Assembly: GCA_963377175.1 (NCBI GenBank) | Contig: CAUJNA010002890.1 | Coordinates: forward strand, 1,000,010 to 1,064,009 | Origin: Effrenium voratum | Lineage: Eukaryota; Sar; Dinophyceae; Suessiales; Symbiodiniaceae | Direction: 5' to 3' | Length of the DNA stretch: 64,000 nt | Shown: positions 1 to 8,351 of the stretch, one piece after another | How the letters are laid out: each line of letters opens with the position of its first letter | How positions within the stretch are numbered: position 1 is the first letter of the stretch | Notes under the pieces: generated by a model | What the model saw: the letters and a program-made list of their open reading frames with translations, nothing else | What the model was told of the DNA's origin: nothing | Databases searched by the model: none | Program-made: the position numbers and the translations under genes

Positions 1-78
1 AAGATTATGCTTATTGTTTTTCGCTGTTGGCGTTTAAGGGAATCGATTTCACTACTGGACATATATGTTTGTTTGCAG
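1..78 (+). repeat. Family C element, right part (cut by window edge)
   Basis: The stretch resembles the right half of family C: a GGGAATCGATTTCACTACTGG-like core, then a T-rich tract ending TTTGCAG. The AG at 77-78 would serve as the 3' splice site for the exon that follows. Confidence 0.5.
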
Positions 79-180
79 GGGATGTACAAACCGCCCCATC
101 CTCATATACATGGGCTTGTCTCTGAAGAGGCGAACCATCAAAGTCTGTGGTGGTCCCTTTCCGAGTGGATCCCACCCATA
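79..180 (+). CDS. Exon of unknown gene
   Basis: Open frame beginning right after TTTGCAG and containing MYKPPHPHIHGLVSEE and SLWWSLSEW. It stays open until TAG at 181, where a TAGTAGGCAACC element-like sequence starts. It lies directly before the exon at 220-377 but in another frame, so a short intron of about 40 nt would be needed. No family recognised. Confidence 0.45.
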
Positions 181-219
181 TAGTAGGCAACCCGTTTCTA
201 TTCTTTTTTTGGTTAAAAG

Positions 220-377
220 GTCGCAAGCCCTTGGTGAGCTATACTGGCACTGGTAAATGGACCTTGTTATCAAGATGCAATGACATCGTGGCGGTTTCCA
301 GCGAAGCGCCGGTTCCTTTGGCTTTAGTGGGTCATCCATCGAACCCTAATATGGCGCTTCAAGTGGCAGAGTGCTTT
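220..377 (+). CDS. Exon of unknown gene
   Basis: Frame containing RKPLVSYTGTGKWTLLS and APVPLALVGHPSNPNM, ending in AECF immediately before GTAAGT at 378. That is a strong 5' splice site supplied by a family K element. Phase is 0 and matches the next exon at 454. The 3' splice site is AAAAG at about 215-219. Function unknown. Confidence 0.5.
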
Positions 378-453
378 GTAAGTGGGTAATAGCCATAGTG
401 AGATAACCCACAACAGCCATGGTAAGTCTCCACCAGGCGTACTAACCGTTTAG
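378..453 (+). mobile_element. Family K element forming a 76-nt intron
   Basis: Starts GTAAGTGGG and ends CCGTTTAG. The ends are imperfect inverted repeats of the AAGTGG / CCACTT type seen in other K copies (2237, 23790, 44160, 48946, 63405). Removing it joins two phase-0 exons, so the element supplies both GT and AG. Confidence 0.6.
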
Positions 454-686
454 GAATTTGGGGGGACGCATGGGGATCCAACTTGGACCTTGTGGGTGCC
501 CCCGCCCCTTTCAACGGCGGCGCCCAAGGGGGCCCAAGGGGCCATACTGATGGGCAAATCCACGCCCTCAGTTGGTGTTTGGTTTACGCCAGATCATTCC
601 TGGCGTGCCTGGCGGGAATTTTGTCATAAAATTGGCCTATACGGTAGACGAAGCACAGAAACAGCCTCAATGTTCTTATTTTCCGT
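454..686 (+). CDS. Exon of unknown gene
   Basis: About 78 codons in phase with the previous exon, containing THGDPTWTLWVPPPLSTAAP and PDHSWRAWREFCHKIG. The third codon position is GC-rich in the first half. It ends before GTACCCTCAAAC at 687, the left end of a family S-like element. Unrecognised. Confidence 0.55.
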
Positions 687-968
687 GTACCCTCAAACTA
701 CGTTTTAAAATCCGAGATTGCCCCAAACTGATGGGTGACATTCCAATTCTGGGTGTCTTGTGGCCCTATTCCCCGTACCTGTCTCGTCCAACAGTGTACC
801 CAGTGCCTGCAGTTACTATTCAACTGGGTGGGGGACACATGTTGTGAAACCTAGAGGTTAAACTCAAATCCTGAGCATGTCTAGTGGTATCCAGGAGTAC
901 TTGTCTTGTCTTTGCTTTGTCCCCACTGGGCAGGCAGAACCACGGGGGTAATGACATTGAACCACCAG
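687..968 (+). repeat. Family S/R repeat region inside an intron
   Basis: Begins GTACCCTCAAAC. It carries a TGTCTTGTGGCCCTA segment and a GTGAAACCTAGAGGTTAA segment that recur near 27243-27305 (first part), 31783-32000 and, as a fragment, at 56195. The removed interval would be phase 2 at both ends. Confidence 0.45.
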
Positions 969-1117
969 GGTCGAAAATCCGAGCATTCCGCGAACGAAGC
1001 GCCTCGGCTCGGAGGCGCGGGTAGACTCCGTGCGCCCGGTGTTTGAGGCGGCGGCCAAGGATCTGGGGAAGGCAGAGATCGACCAGGAGCCTTGGAGCCT
1101 GTTCTATGGCAGTCAGT
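969..1117 (+). CDS. Exon of unknown gene
   Basis: High GC at third positions (about three quarters). Contains RVDSVRPVFEAAAKDLGKAE and DQEPWSLFYGSQ. The 3' splice site is CCACCAG at 962-968, and its phase matches the 454-686 exon if that exon ends at 686. The 5' boundary is GTACCC at 1118, again the left end of a family S-type repeat. Confidence 0.6.
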
Positions 1118-1199
1118 GTACCCGGACCCTCAAACCCTGTACCCATCTGGGTCAGAACCCGCTAATAGCGTGAAGTCCACTTACAACCTACAAGTGCAG

Positions 1200-1264
1200 G
1201 TTGCCAACAACTTGCTAAGTCAGCGGAACGCCCATGCAAGAAACCCCCCGGCAGGGCTGGGTCT
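1200..1264 (+). CDS. Short exon of unknown gene
   Basis: Follows AAGTGCAG. In the phase given by the previous exon it reads CQQLAKSAERPCKKPPGR. A second frame, VANNLLSQRNAHARN, is also open. The end at GTGGGG is a guess. Confidence 0.35.
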
Positions 1265-1309
1265 GTGGGGACGTTTTTCTGAGATTCACGCGAGTCTCTA
1301 GACTTTAGT

Positions 1310-1809
1310 CACCTTTTGGGTTGGGACTCTCTCAGTGGCAAACAAAAAACCCACCAGATTCATTACCTGTCTAGTAGGCAACCAAGGGAACCACCCGTTG
1401 AAAACATCAGGAGGAGAATCGCTGGTTACCTACTATGCGGGCAACTGGGATCCACTGGGAAGAGTTTGGACTTCATTTGGGCCATCCAATCCAGAGTTGT
1501 GGGATGACTCGGGGTTTATCCAACCACTTCTGTGATACTTTGTGGAATCTCCCCCCCTATGGGGTGGCTTAGTCTTCAGCCTTCTTTGTATCACAGATTC
1601 GTGGATTCCATTTCCCTCAACCCTGATCATCCCTGATCCACTGAACCTAAGGGTAACTGGGATCCACTGGGCTTTCTTTGGGCCATCCACTCCAAAACTT
1701 AGCTCCCAGCCATCCGGTTCCTTAGCTTCTTCGCCTTTTAGTGCTTAGTGGTAGTTTTTATCTTAAGCCACTAAAAGTTAGACTTTTAGCGGGGGATCCG
1801 GGGGCCCAG
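1310..1809 (+). repeat. Element-rich intron (families O, P, X, J)
   Basis: Contains a TAGTAGGCAACC...GGTTACCTACTA palindrome, an AACTGGGATCCACTGG repeat twice (1440 and 1661), a TGTGATAC...GTATCACAG palindrome (1531-1595), and a family J copy (about 1700-1809) with TTCCTTAGC, CCACTAAAAGTT and a terminal CAG. Confidence 0.5.
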
Positions 1810-1937
1810 AACAGTGTTCCGAGCAGATGGCCGGGTTTCCAGGAGGTGGTCCGTGCGGTTTGGGCGCAGATCGCGCCGGGCCTCGCCGAGGCAGGAGAAA
1901 TTGGTCCGTGAGGCAGTCCGAGACCGGACAATCCCAT
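1810..1937 (+). CDS. Exon, reading frame unsettled
   Basis: GC-rich segment open in all three + frames. One frame reads GFQEVVRAVWAQIAPGLAEA until TGA at 1909. Another reads QEKLVREAVRDRTIPL through 1937. The second resembles the exon at 2149 (VHESVRDPTIPW), which hints at a repeated protein segment. A family I element with TTGT on both sides follows. Confidence 0.4.
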
Positions 1938-2042
1938 TGTCTCACTTCCTGAGTTCATGAACTTGATACTTTTTGGAAAGACCATTTTAGTGGTAAATGA
2001 AAAGTTCAAACTTTTTTTGGCCAGTCAACTTGGGAAGTGAGT
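1938..2042 (+). mobile_element. Family I element
   Basis: Inverted ends CTCACTTCCTGAGTTC / GGGAAGTGAG, flanked on both sides by TTGT. Further copies at 14386, 33085, 33300 and 55205. Confidence 0.55.
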
Positions 2043-2074
2043 TGTCTGGCTTCCATTTGCTTCAACATGTTTTA

Positions 2075-2148
2075 CTAGGTCCCCCAGCTAGATGCCCTTT
2101 TACCAAATCTTTTTTGGGGAGGGTTCCCCTACTGAAATAGACTACAAA
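2075..2148 (+). mobile_element. Family B element, truncated
   Basis: Left end TAGGTCCCCCAGCTAG and internal GGGAGGGTTCCCC, but the right end (GGAGGACCTAG) is missing. Sequence passes straight into the exon at 2149. Confidence 0.5.
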
Positions 2149-2468
2149 GTCCACGAGTCGGTCCGAGACCCGACAATCCCATGGCTTCTTGGTGGCTCCC
2201 GAAGGCCATCCCCCAGCGATCGATTCGGTACGTCAGGTAAGTGGTTAGTAAACCTGGTGAGAGAACGGTTCCACTGAACGGAGACAAAAATAACCATGGC
2301 TTTTGTGGGTGATAACACACCTGGATTTGCTTTCACTGATTCAGAGCTGAGCATTGTGTCCTGGCCTGATTTGTCGCGGTGATTTGTCACTGGCCGTCTG
2401 GTTTTGTTTTTCCCGGCTTCACAGGCTCCTTTTGCTATGGGCGAGTCTTTTGGGTTTTCCTGCTCTAG
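2149..2468 (+). CDS. Three-exon chain with a membrane segment
   Basis: Exons 2149-2236 (VHESVRDPTIPWLLGGSRRP, GC-rich third positions), 2345-2378 (ELSIVSWPDLSR) and 2425-2468 (LLLLWASLLGFPALV). Phases agree at every junction. The first intron is a family K element opening with GTAAGTGG; the second ends CTTCACAG. Joined, the last exons give a hydrophobic stretch of about 17 residues, LLLLWASLLGFPALVLV, likely a transmembrane helix. A family B intron starts at 2469. Protein family unknown. Confidence 0.5.
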
Positions 2469-2584
2469 GTTCCCCAGCTAGGTGCCCTTTTACCAAATCT
2501 TTTTTGGTTGGGAGGGTTCCCCTACTAAAATAGAATACAGAAAAAAGGCAACCCTTATTCTAACCTCTCTACTGGAGGACCTAG
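2469..2584 (+). mobile_element. Family B element forming an intron
   Basis: GTTCCCCAG at the left, CTCTCTACTGGAGGACCTAG at the right. Removing GT...AG leaves phase-1 ends on both sides. Confidence 0.6.
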
Positions 2585-2755
2585 TGCTGGTTTCCCAAGC
2601 CAAAGCCACGAACAAAAACGGGGGTATTCTTCAAAACAGTGAGACCTCTGGATCTGTATTGCCAGGCAATCCAGGGTATCTGCATGACTTGTCACTGTTT
2701 CGCCAACATCCTTTCGACCTGCCATGGGACAGCAAAATGTTGGACCCTCAAACTG
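2585..2755 (+). CDS. Exon continuing the 2149 chain
   Basis: In phase with the exon at 2425. Contains LVSQAKATNKNGGILQNSET and DLPWDSKMLDPQTG, so the segment after the membrane helix is hydrophilic. Ends at GTGTCTCC, the degraded left end of a family A element. Confidence 0.5.
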
Positions 2756-2845
2756 GTGTCTCCTTCTGACCCTTGAAACATGTGTCCATAACCCCCAAAT
2801 TTTGGGTAATGACCAACCATTTTTCAAGGGTCATGGAGACTCCAG
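2756..2845 (+). mobile_element. Family A element as intron (copy A1)
   Basis: GTGTCTCCTTCTGACC ... GGAGACTCCAG. GT and AG at the ends; phase 1 on both sides. Confidence 0.55.
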
Positions 2846-3053
2846 GTACCCTTAATGAGATATTGCCCCGAGTTTCTAGAGTGATGTCCCATGTGCGAGG
2901 GCAGTTCGAGGCTCAGGCTGGATCCCGTGAGTCAGTGTTTCCCCGTTGCCTTGTCCCTTGCTCAGGCAGACGAGTCCAAAGAGGCGGCGTTTGACATGCC
3001 GCTCGGCCTTCGGAGCCCTAAGGAATTGGACGCCAAAAGGACGCCAAGAGCTT
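2846..3053 (+). CDS. Two exons around a 43-nt intron
   Basis: Exon 2846-2926 (GTLNEILPRVSRVMSHVRGQ), then GTGAGT...GGCAG (2927-2969, 43 nt), then exon from 2970 (HESKEAAFDMPLGLRSPKEL, DAKRTPRA). Phases agree. The second exon runs into the family A copy at 3054, whose left flank is TTA rather than GTA, so that border has no GT. Confidence 0.55.
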
Positions 3054-3148
3054 TACCTGGAGTCTCCATGACCCCTGAAAAATGGGGTCTTTACCTAACA
3101 TGTTGGGGTCATTGACCCATTTTTGAAGGGTCATGGAGACTCCAGGTA
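3054..3148 (+). mobile_element. Family A element (A2)
   Basis: TACCTGGAGTCTCCATGACC ... GGTCATGGAGACTCCAGGTA, TA at both ends. Confidence 0.65.
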
Positions 3149-3224
3149 TGGCTATTTGGATTCGATCTTTAGGCTTGAATTGTATTCGTGGGAAATGATT
3201 TGGGTTTCCCCACATCCTCAAAAC

Positions 3225-3340
3225 CGATTCGGGTAGGTGAAAGTTAGGGATAGGTTAGTTGCCATGAATGGGTGCGGATATCCGCCTTGGTAACTCTTGA
3301 TCATGGTTTTGGGTTTCACCAGATTGCTAGTGGGTTGGAT
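3225..3340 (+). repeat. Family D element, diverged
   Basis: TCAAAACCGATTCGGGTAGG ... TTTTGGGTTTCACC. GGGTAGGTGAAAGTTAGGGA matches the D core seen at 3682, 29331, 30720 and 51106. Confidence 0.45.
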
Positions 3341-3396
3341 CTTCTTCAAACTTTGATGTTTTTTGGGACATCAAGGGTCTTTTTTTTCCATTGAAG

Positions 3397-3531
3397 GCAC
3401 AGAAAGCTAAAGTCAGCAGCAACCCAGCTGTGTCTCGCCGGCGGCTTTTGAGACTGGGGGAAACTGTCCCGTCCTTTCCCAAGATTTTCGGAGAACACCA
3501 TCTGAATCTTAGATCCCCCAAAATGTTGGCG
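3397..3531 (+). CDS. Exon of unknown gene
   Basis: Follows TTTCCATTGAAG. Contains AQKAKVSSNPAVSRRRLLRL and GETVPSFPKIFGEHHLNLRS. Basic and hydrophilic. Ends near a family V motif (CCTTTTGGTTTCCCGTT). Confidence 0.45.
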
Positions 3532-3569
3532 GTTTTCCTTTTGGTTTCCCGTTAAAACCAAACAAAAAG

Positions 3570-3681
3570 AGGGGCGCCGGAGCACAAAACGAACGAAAAC
3601 TCCAACGACCCGGGCCTGGGCGCCTGGGGGCCTGGAGGATTTGACCCCGTGCCAAGGGACCCGTCACGCTCAAAGCACGGG
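3570..3681 (+). CDS. Exon ending at GTAAGT
   Basis: Contains GAPEHKTNENSNDPGLGAWG and GGFDPVPRDPSRSKHG, then GTAAGTGAAGG at 3682. The last about 20 nt of the exon are themselves the diverged outer end of a family D element, so part of a transposon terminus seems to be coding here. Confidence 0.5.
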
Positions 3682-3790
3682 GTAAGTGAAGGTTAGGGAC
3701 AGTCCCAAGAGTTGCGGAAATCCGTTTCTTTTTTTTGCCTTTGTTCTTCTTGTGGAACACCGATGGGTTTTGATTGTGACTCACTTGTTC
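3682..3790 (+). mobile_element. Family D element carrying a 5' splice site
   Basis: GTAAGTGAAGGTTAGGGACA then, after a T-rich tract, GGGTTTTGATTGTGACTCA, the D right end. The left end is degraded. Confidence 0.45.
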
Positions 3791-3945
3791 CGGCGGATGT
3801 TCTATCCCAAGGCCTCTCACCTTGCCCCTCATCGCGCCTCGACATTTGCTGGTGCTCAGTGGCGAGAAGGACGGGGCCTCGGGGGGGGCTCACCCCCATG
3901 CAGGCGCTGGTGGACAAAATCTTCCACCCATTGATTTACCAGGGC
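3790..3945 (+). CDS. Possible exon, frame unsettled
   Basis: GC-rich segment open in all three + frames. One gives RPLTLPLIAPRHLLVLSGEK, another MQALVDKIFHPLIYQG. I cannot choose. A family F right-end motif (TTTACCAGGGCCGT) follows. Confidence 0.3.
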
Positions 3946-4318
3946 CGTTTGTTTTCCAAAAGGCCGGCCAGTAGTTTCCCCTTCATAGGGTTGACATGAT
4001 CGCTTCCTGCTAGAAAGGTGCTTTGCCAAGCTTTTGGCACCCAAGAAAAAAACCATTTGAGGACATAGCACTCTGTCTGGAAGTCAAGATGATCAAATCG
4101 AAATGGGCATGTATCTGAATTAGGGGCCCTTTGGTGGACATCATTTAGTTGGGTGTTCATGTCCACCAACCACCTGTGAGGCCGGGTTTCCCCATTGAAA
4201 TTCATACAACAATAGGGAGGTTGTAGGTTGTGCCATCTGCGAGAGAAAAAGAACAAGAACTGGGTGTGTGTTTTTTTGGATGGTACACGTTTTGGGCTGG
4301 GTTCAAAAGGAAACCCAG

Positions 4319-4424
4319 ACCAACACGCGGCGACCAACCGAAAATGGGTCGAGTCGGAGCGAGGACCCGCGTTGCCCGCTGCCCGGGCTCCGACAATGCA
4401 TCGCGAAGGCCCAAGAGGCGGAGG
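4319..4424 (+). CDS. Exon of unknown gene
   Basis: Very GC-rich third positions. Contains QTNTRRPTENGSSRSEDPR and LPGLRQCIAKAQEAE, bounded by AAACCCAG and GTAAGC. Phase-1 exit. Both splice sites are canonical. Confidence 0.6.
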
Positions 4425-4864
4425 GTAAGCCAACTTGAACCCTCCACGCCTCTAGTCCCACAACCCAGTCTTTGGTGGGTCTTTCTGTGATGGCGCCCCT
4501 CGGTTTTTGTGGGTTTAAAGGGAAACCAAGAAAAGAAGGCCCGCCAGTTTGGGGCGTCCCCAAAATTTCAGACACACACACACTAACAGGCCGGGATCCA
4601 CCGCAAATGTGGCCGTTCGCCTTGGTTTTTGCCAGGCTCGGTGCTTGCATGTTCGTTGCCAAGGTAGGAAGTGGCTAGCCGCCCGGGTCATAACTCACCA
4701 ATCACCAGGTTAAATCCCCTGAACGGGGGACTTTTTAAGCGGGTTGTAACTTTCAGTGCCCGTTTGACAGAATCCATTGGTGGGGGCAGGTACTAACCTT
4801 ATTTTTCTATGTGATCTCAAAGTACCCCACAACCCAATCTAATTGTTTATCCCCTGTTCGCAAG

Positions 4865-4960
4865 CCGTTTCCCCTTGATGACAAAGCCATTCTCGAGACA
4901 GCTGTGATTGATCAAAGCGGACCCAGCGGGTTCCTAGAAAGTCCAAGGACGCAAGCGGAG
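4865..4960 (+). CDS. Exon upstream of a possible protease motif
   Basis: 32 codons: PFPLDDKAILETAVIDQSGP then GFLESPRTQAE, running to the TA of family A copy A3 at 4961. The border there is not GT. Confidence 0.5.
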
Positions 4961-5076
4961 TAGCTGGAGTCTCCATGACCCTTAAAAAATCGGAAAAACA
5001 AAAAAACATGGGGTCATTACCCCAAATAATGGGGTCATCAACCCATTTTTGAAGGGTCAGAAGGAGACTCCAGGTA
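4961..5076 (+). mobile_element. Family A element (A3)
   Basis: TAGCTGGAGTCTCC ... GAAGGAGACTCCAGGTA. Between coding-like segments. Confidence 0.6.
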
Positions 5077-5506
5077 ACACACGGCAACTTGGAGATCGCG
5101 GTTGGATCTTGACCTTTGACTCTTTTGGGAGTGGATTCGTCCACTCACCCACGCCAAGTTGTTTTTTGTTGCGCGGGGGGAAGAGCAATATAGCCACCAA
5201 GCTAATGATGTTCTATGTTGTTTACACTTTTCGGGCGAACAGTTATACTAGGGCCCAAGCACGGGCAGCAAAAGGCTGCAGGCTATTTGAGGGCATTGTT
5301 TTCCTCCGTCAATTTGCCCGGGCCCTGCAATGCATCCCGACCAATTCCTCAAGAGCCCTCAAGAACAACCCGTTCTGAAAGCCCAAAAAACACAAACCGT
5401 CGGCACAGACTCGACCAAATTGCTCCCGGGCGGAGCGACATGCAGTGCCTTGATCTTTCGGAGCTCCAGCGATCCGATGGGTGCAGAAGGTGAACCTCTT
5501 CATTTG
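5074..5506 (+). CDS. Exons with C48-peptidase-like WxLTFDS motif (tentative)
   Basis: After CTCCAG the frame reads NTRQLGDRGWILTFDSFG (5074-5130), then GTGGAT, and from 5252 (after ATACTAG) GRPKHGQQKAAGYLRALFSS. Joined, this resembles the Asp-containing segment of Ulp/SENP SUMO proteases (hydrophobic run, F/L-D-S, then an alpha-helical arm). The preceding His-Trp and the later Gln and Cys motifs were not found, so the assignment is weak. An unspliced frame is also open to TGA at 5376, and a third frame is open from 5330 to the family B intron at 5507. Confidence 0.3.
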
Positions 5507-5620
5507 GTCCCCCAGCCAGGTGCCCTTTTACCAAGTCTTTTTTGGGGGGAGGGTTCCCCTACTAAAATAGACTACTGGAAAAGGGTACCTTTATTCTACC
5601 CTCTCTACTGGAAGACCTAG
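5507..5620 (+). mobile_element. Family B element (B3)
   Basis: GTCCCCCAGCC ... GGAAGACCTAG with internal GGGAGGGTTCCCC. Confidence 0.65.
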
Positions 5621-5651
5621 TTTTAGCTCCTTCGGACAAACTTTGGACAAG

Positions 5652-5742
5652 TGGGTATGGGTCAAAACTAAGCCACCAGGATGTAGACCGCAGGTTTTCC
5701 AATTACCAGGGTTCCATTTTGGGTACATATTTTGACCCACAG
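5652..5742 (+). mobile_element. Family G element
   Basis: GTATGGGTCAAAACTAAGCC ... TTTTGACCCACAG. The motif CAAGTGGGT stands on both sides (5643 and 5745). Could be excised as GT...AG like the copy at 62284. Confidence 0.55.
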
Positions 5743-6014
5743 CCAAGTGGGTCGTGTTTTGTTTTTTAGGTTTGAGGCGGTACCCTTTCAGTTGTTTGAT
5801 TTGTTCCGTGTGGTTCCCGGTAAAAAGGGGCGTGCATATTTTAAGCAACACACATAGTGTCAGTCCACTTTCTCGGTGTTCTTTTGAGACACCATTGGGA
5901 TTCCATGTGTGTTTGGTTATGTTTGAAAAGAATGATCCCTGAACCCATGAGGGCAAATGGATCCCACCTAGATTATCCATAAATCTAGGTCCTAGATGTA
6001 TGATGCTTGTTCAG

Positions 6015-6072
6015 GAAAGCGCCATGAAGTGTCTTCTAACAAAAAAACGCGGAACCCGCACCGTCCTGGGAT
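6015..6072 (+). CDS. Possible short exon
   Basis: After CTTGTTCAG: ESAMKCLLTKKRGTRTVL. Small and weakly supported. Confidence 0.3.
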
Positions 6073-6106
6073 TTTTTTTTGACTCGCCCGCGCCCGCTGG
6101 CCGCAG

Positions 6107-6230
6107 GGCCGATATCGCGATGTCGCATCGCAGGCATATGACAGACACGAGGCGAAGAACCACATGGATGTCTTCATTGAAGAGGCATGGGCACACGACA
6201 TATCCAGTGTGGACCAGGATTGGGGGGGAT
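6107..6230 (+). CDS. Exon of unknown gene
   Basis: After GGCCGCAG: GRYRDVASQAYDRHEAKN then HMDVFIEEAWAHDISSVDQD. Charged, helix-like composition. A half family A copy follows at 6251. Confidence 0.5.
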
Positions 6231-6362
6231 CACACACGGGGTTTAGACCTACCTGGAGTCTGACCCTTGAAACATGGGGTTGGGTAAGTTTTACTTATCC
6301 AAACCCGACCTTTTTGACCTTTTGCTTTTACCATGTTGATTCATTAACGTTGTACTTATGAG

Positions 6363-6440
6363 TCCTCTGGGCAAAGTGGTAAACCACAAGCACGTCACAA
6401 GCCCAGAGTTGTTCTGACCAATCCACTTAGGAAACGAGCG
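6363..6440 (+). CDS. Possible exon
   Basis: SSGQSGKPQARHKPRVVLTN then PLRKRAG, after TTATGAG. Runs into a family E copy at about 6445. Confidence 0.35.
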
Positions 6441-6444
6441 GGTT

Positions 6445-6603
6445 AGCTTGTGTTTGGGCGTTCCAAGTTAGCAAGTTGTTAGCATAGCTTGCAACCCGCT
6501 TGCAAGCCCCCTCAGCGGAGTTGACCTTGACCTTGTTATTACTGGGTTCTAGTTATAGCCCTGGTGGCCTTTCCCACTTATCTTGCCGAATCGAACATCC
6601 AAG
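6445..6603 (+). mobile_element. Family E element, diverged
   Basis: GTTTGGGCGTTCCAAGTTAG ... GAATCGAACATCCAAG; core GTTATTACTGGGTT shared with 31503 and 36080. Confidence 0.5.
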
Positions 6604-6746
6604 TGCGATGCCAATTCAATATTGCAAGTAAGGCTTTAAGGGATCAAGAAAAAGGTCCTGTTATTTACCGGAATTCTCCATGGATTGCAGTTGCGTGTGG
6701 TTGGCTTACTTGCAATAGTAGCGGATCCACCGTGTTTTTTGGCTAG

Positions 6747-6914
6747 TTGCTTTGGCTGGGCTGGGCTTGGCTAGTCAATCAGTCGGTCGTTTTGTTGGTT
6801 GATCTCCGCAACTTGCCACTCTCGGCGAGCGCGGAAAGCGCACCTCATGTTTCCTACTTGGGGGGCCTGAAGATATTTTCATGGTTGTTGTTGGGACACA
6901 TTTTTCATTTTTGA
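6747..6914 (+). CDS. Possible membrane-protein exon with stop
   Basis: After TTTTTTGGCTAG. Open frame of 55 codons with no ATG at its start. Hydrophobic segments LLWLGWAWLVNQSVVLLVDL and FSWLLLGHIFHF flank a polar stretch. Ends in TGA. Could be a terminal exon with two membrane helices; low third-position bias at the end. Confidence 0.35.
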   Translation: MLWLGWAWLVNQSVVLLVDLRNLPLSASAESAPHVSYLGGLKIFSWLLLGHIFHF

Positions 6915-7080
6915 TTATTGTGGTTTAGTGGGAAATCCCCACTTAGCTGCTAACCTTCCAACGTCAACCAAGTGTTTGCGTTGTTTGCTTGCCTTCTTCG
7001 GGGGTTCCGTGTTGGTGGTTTCTTTTTTGATGGCTTCCTTTTGCGAGCTCACGTGGTTCTGGTGTTCATTCGGGTGATTT

Positions 7081-7235
7081 GTGTGTGTGCGCGTGTGTGT
7101 GTGTGTGGGTGCGTGTGTGTGTGTTGTGTGTTGTGTGTTGTGTGTTGTGTGTTGTGTGTTGTGTGTTGTGTGTTGTGTTGTGTTGTGTTGTGTTGTGTTG
7201 TGTTGTGTTGTTTTTTTGTTTTTTTTTTTTTTTCC
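7081..7235 (+). repeat. GT / TGTTG microsatellite plus poly-T
   Basis: GTGTGT run passing into TGTGTTG and TTGTG repeats, then a T tract. The cysteine-rich ORFs here are low-complexity artefacts. Confidence 0.9.
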
Positions 7236-7344
7236 GACGCCACCGACTAAATGTTGTTTTTCCTTTTGGACATTCCTTTGAAACCACCAAAAACGGGTCC
7301 CCTCGAAGCAAACGAAAACGGGGCCCCTCGAAACAAGGACCCCC

Positions 7345-7433
7345 TATCCCGCTGCCGGCTGCCAGGGAGTGCCTCACCGGATGACAGAGAACATGTGGCG
7401 TCGCATCGACGCGTTCTTAGAGGCAGGAGTCAC
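7345..7433 (+). CDS. Exon interrupted by a family E element
   Basis: Contains MTENMWRRIDAFLEAGVT. Its next codon is split by the element at 7434-7565. Removing the element and one TA continues the frame as T-S-L-L-T-D-R-K into the exon at 7564. Confidence 0.5.
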
Positions 7434-7565
7434 TACTTGGGTGCTCGGAGTTCGTAAGTTGTGATCGTAACCCAGATCATAACCCGCGTGTAGCATCCCC
7501 GAAATGGAGTTAAGCTTGTTGTTAGATGGGTTAACCACTTGCTGACTTGGCCGAACGCCCAAGTA
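7434..7565 (+). mobile_element. Family E element with TA duplication inside a reading frame
   Basis: TACTTGGGTGCTCGG ... GGCCGAACGCCCAAGTA. TA flanks the element on both sides. The surrounding frames join exactly when element plus one TA is removed. Confidence 0.6.
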
Positions 7566-7768
7566 GCTTGCTCACCGACCGGAAGTCTATAATGAGGTTT
7601 GGTCATCTGAACGCCAGGCTCTACCACTGGAAAGGGATTCTCTTACTTTGGCTGTTTGCTGGTAGGGTGATGTACAAAGATTTTCTATGTATGAATTACC
7701 CGATTTGCTATGCATTTGGGATTGACGTGGCAGACCGAGGGACGATGCCTATGGTTCCACGCACTTGA
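7564..7768 (+). CDS. Exon after the family E insertion
   Basis: LLTDRKSIMRFGHLNARLYH, then WKGILLLWLFAGRVM and a Cys-containing tail to TGA at 7766. An alternative is splicing at about 7670 into the exon at 7733, which reads TEGRCLWFHALERKQAQAAQ. Confidence 0.45.
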
Positions 7769-7905
7769 GCGGAAGCAAGCTCAAGCAGCTCAAACCAAAT
7801 CAAATCAATCACGCAAGGGAAGGAGCGGTGTTTGGGGTTTGGGGGTACAAACCATCGATAAGACGAGAACGCCCCCGAGTATCTTGGCACCTTTGGGTTC
7901 TTGTT
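7733..7905 (+). CDS. Exon of unknown gene (overlapping alternative)
   Basis: After GACGTGGCAG: TEGRCLWFHALERKQAQAAQ, KSNQSRKGRSGVWGLGVQTI, DKTRTPPSILAPLGS. Gln/Lys-rich. A family V motif (TTGGTTTCCGAGGG) follows. Confidence 0.45.
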
Positions 7906-8138
7906 GGTTTCCGAGGGAAGCCAGACAAGGCGACACTAAACTTACTCTCTGAGTTGGACTTTATCCTGGCCAACCCACTTGATCGGAAGTGGGTTGGGGG
8001 CCCTCTACTTTTCAGACGTGCCCACTGAGGCAACCATGACTTATGGAATAGGGGGGTGTCCCTAAGGCACCCTAAGCTAGCCTAGGAACCCTAAGGAACC
8101 TGAATCGGAGTCTTAACAACCCGCCCCACTAAGGTACC

Positions 8139-8236
8139 TACCTGGAGTCTCCATGACCCTTTAAAAATGGTTCAATGACCCCAACGTTTGGGGTAATGAC
8201 CAACCATTTTTCCAGGGTCAGAAGGCGACTCCCGGT
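8139..8236 (+). mobile_element. Family A element (A4)
   Basis: TACCTGGAGTCTCCATGACC ... GAAGGCGACTCCCGG; right end degraded. Confidence 0.6.
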
Positions 8237-8351
8237 CCTTTGAGGGTTGGCTGCTGAGTCGAACAAGGAACACCATTTGTTTGGCTGCTAATTTCCTGAG
8301 TGGCGATTCTACAACTGACCCACAGATTCGAATCGAAGTTTCAGCCTGCAG

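Noticed and set aside
7049..7377. Cys/Val- and Thr/His-rich ORFs
   Set aside because: Pure translation of the GT/TGTTG microsatellite.
7940..8028. Exon LLSELDFILANPLDRKWVGG
   Set aside because: Overlaps a near-perfect CCAACCCACTT...AAGTGGGTTGG palindrome, more likely another small element.
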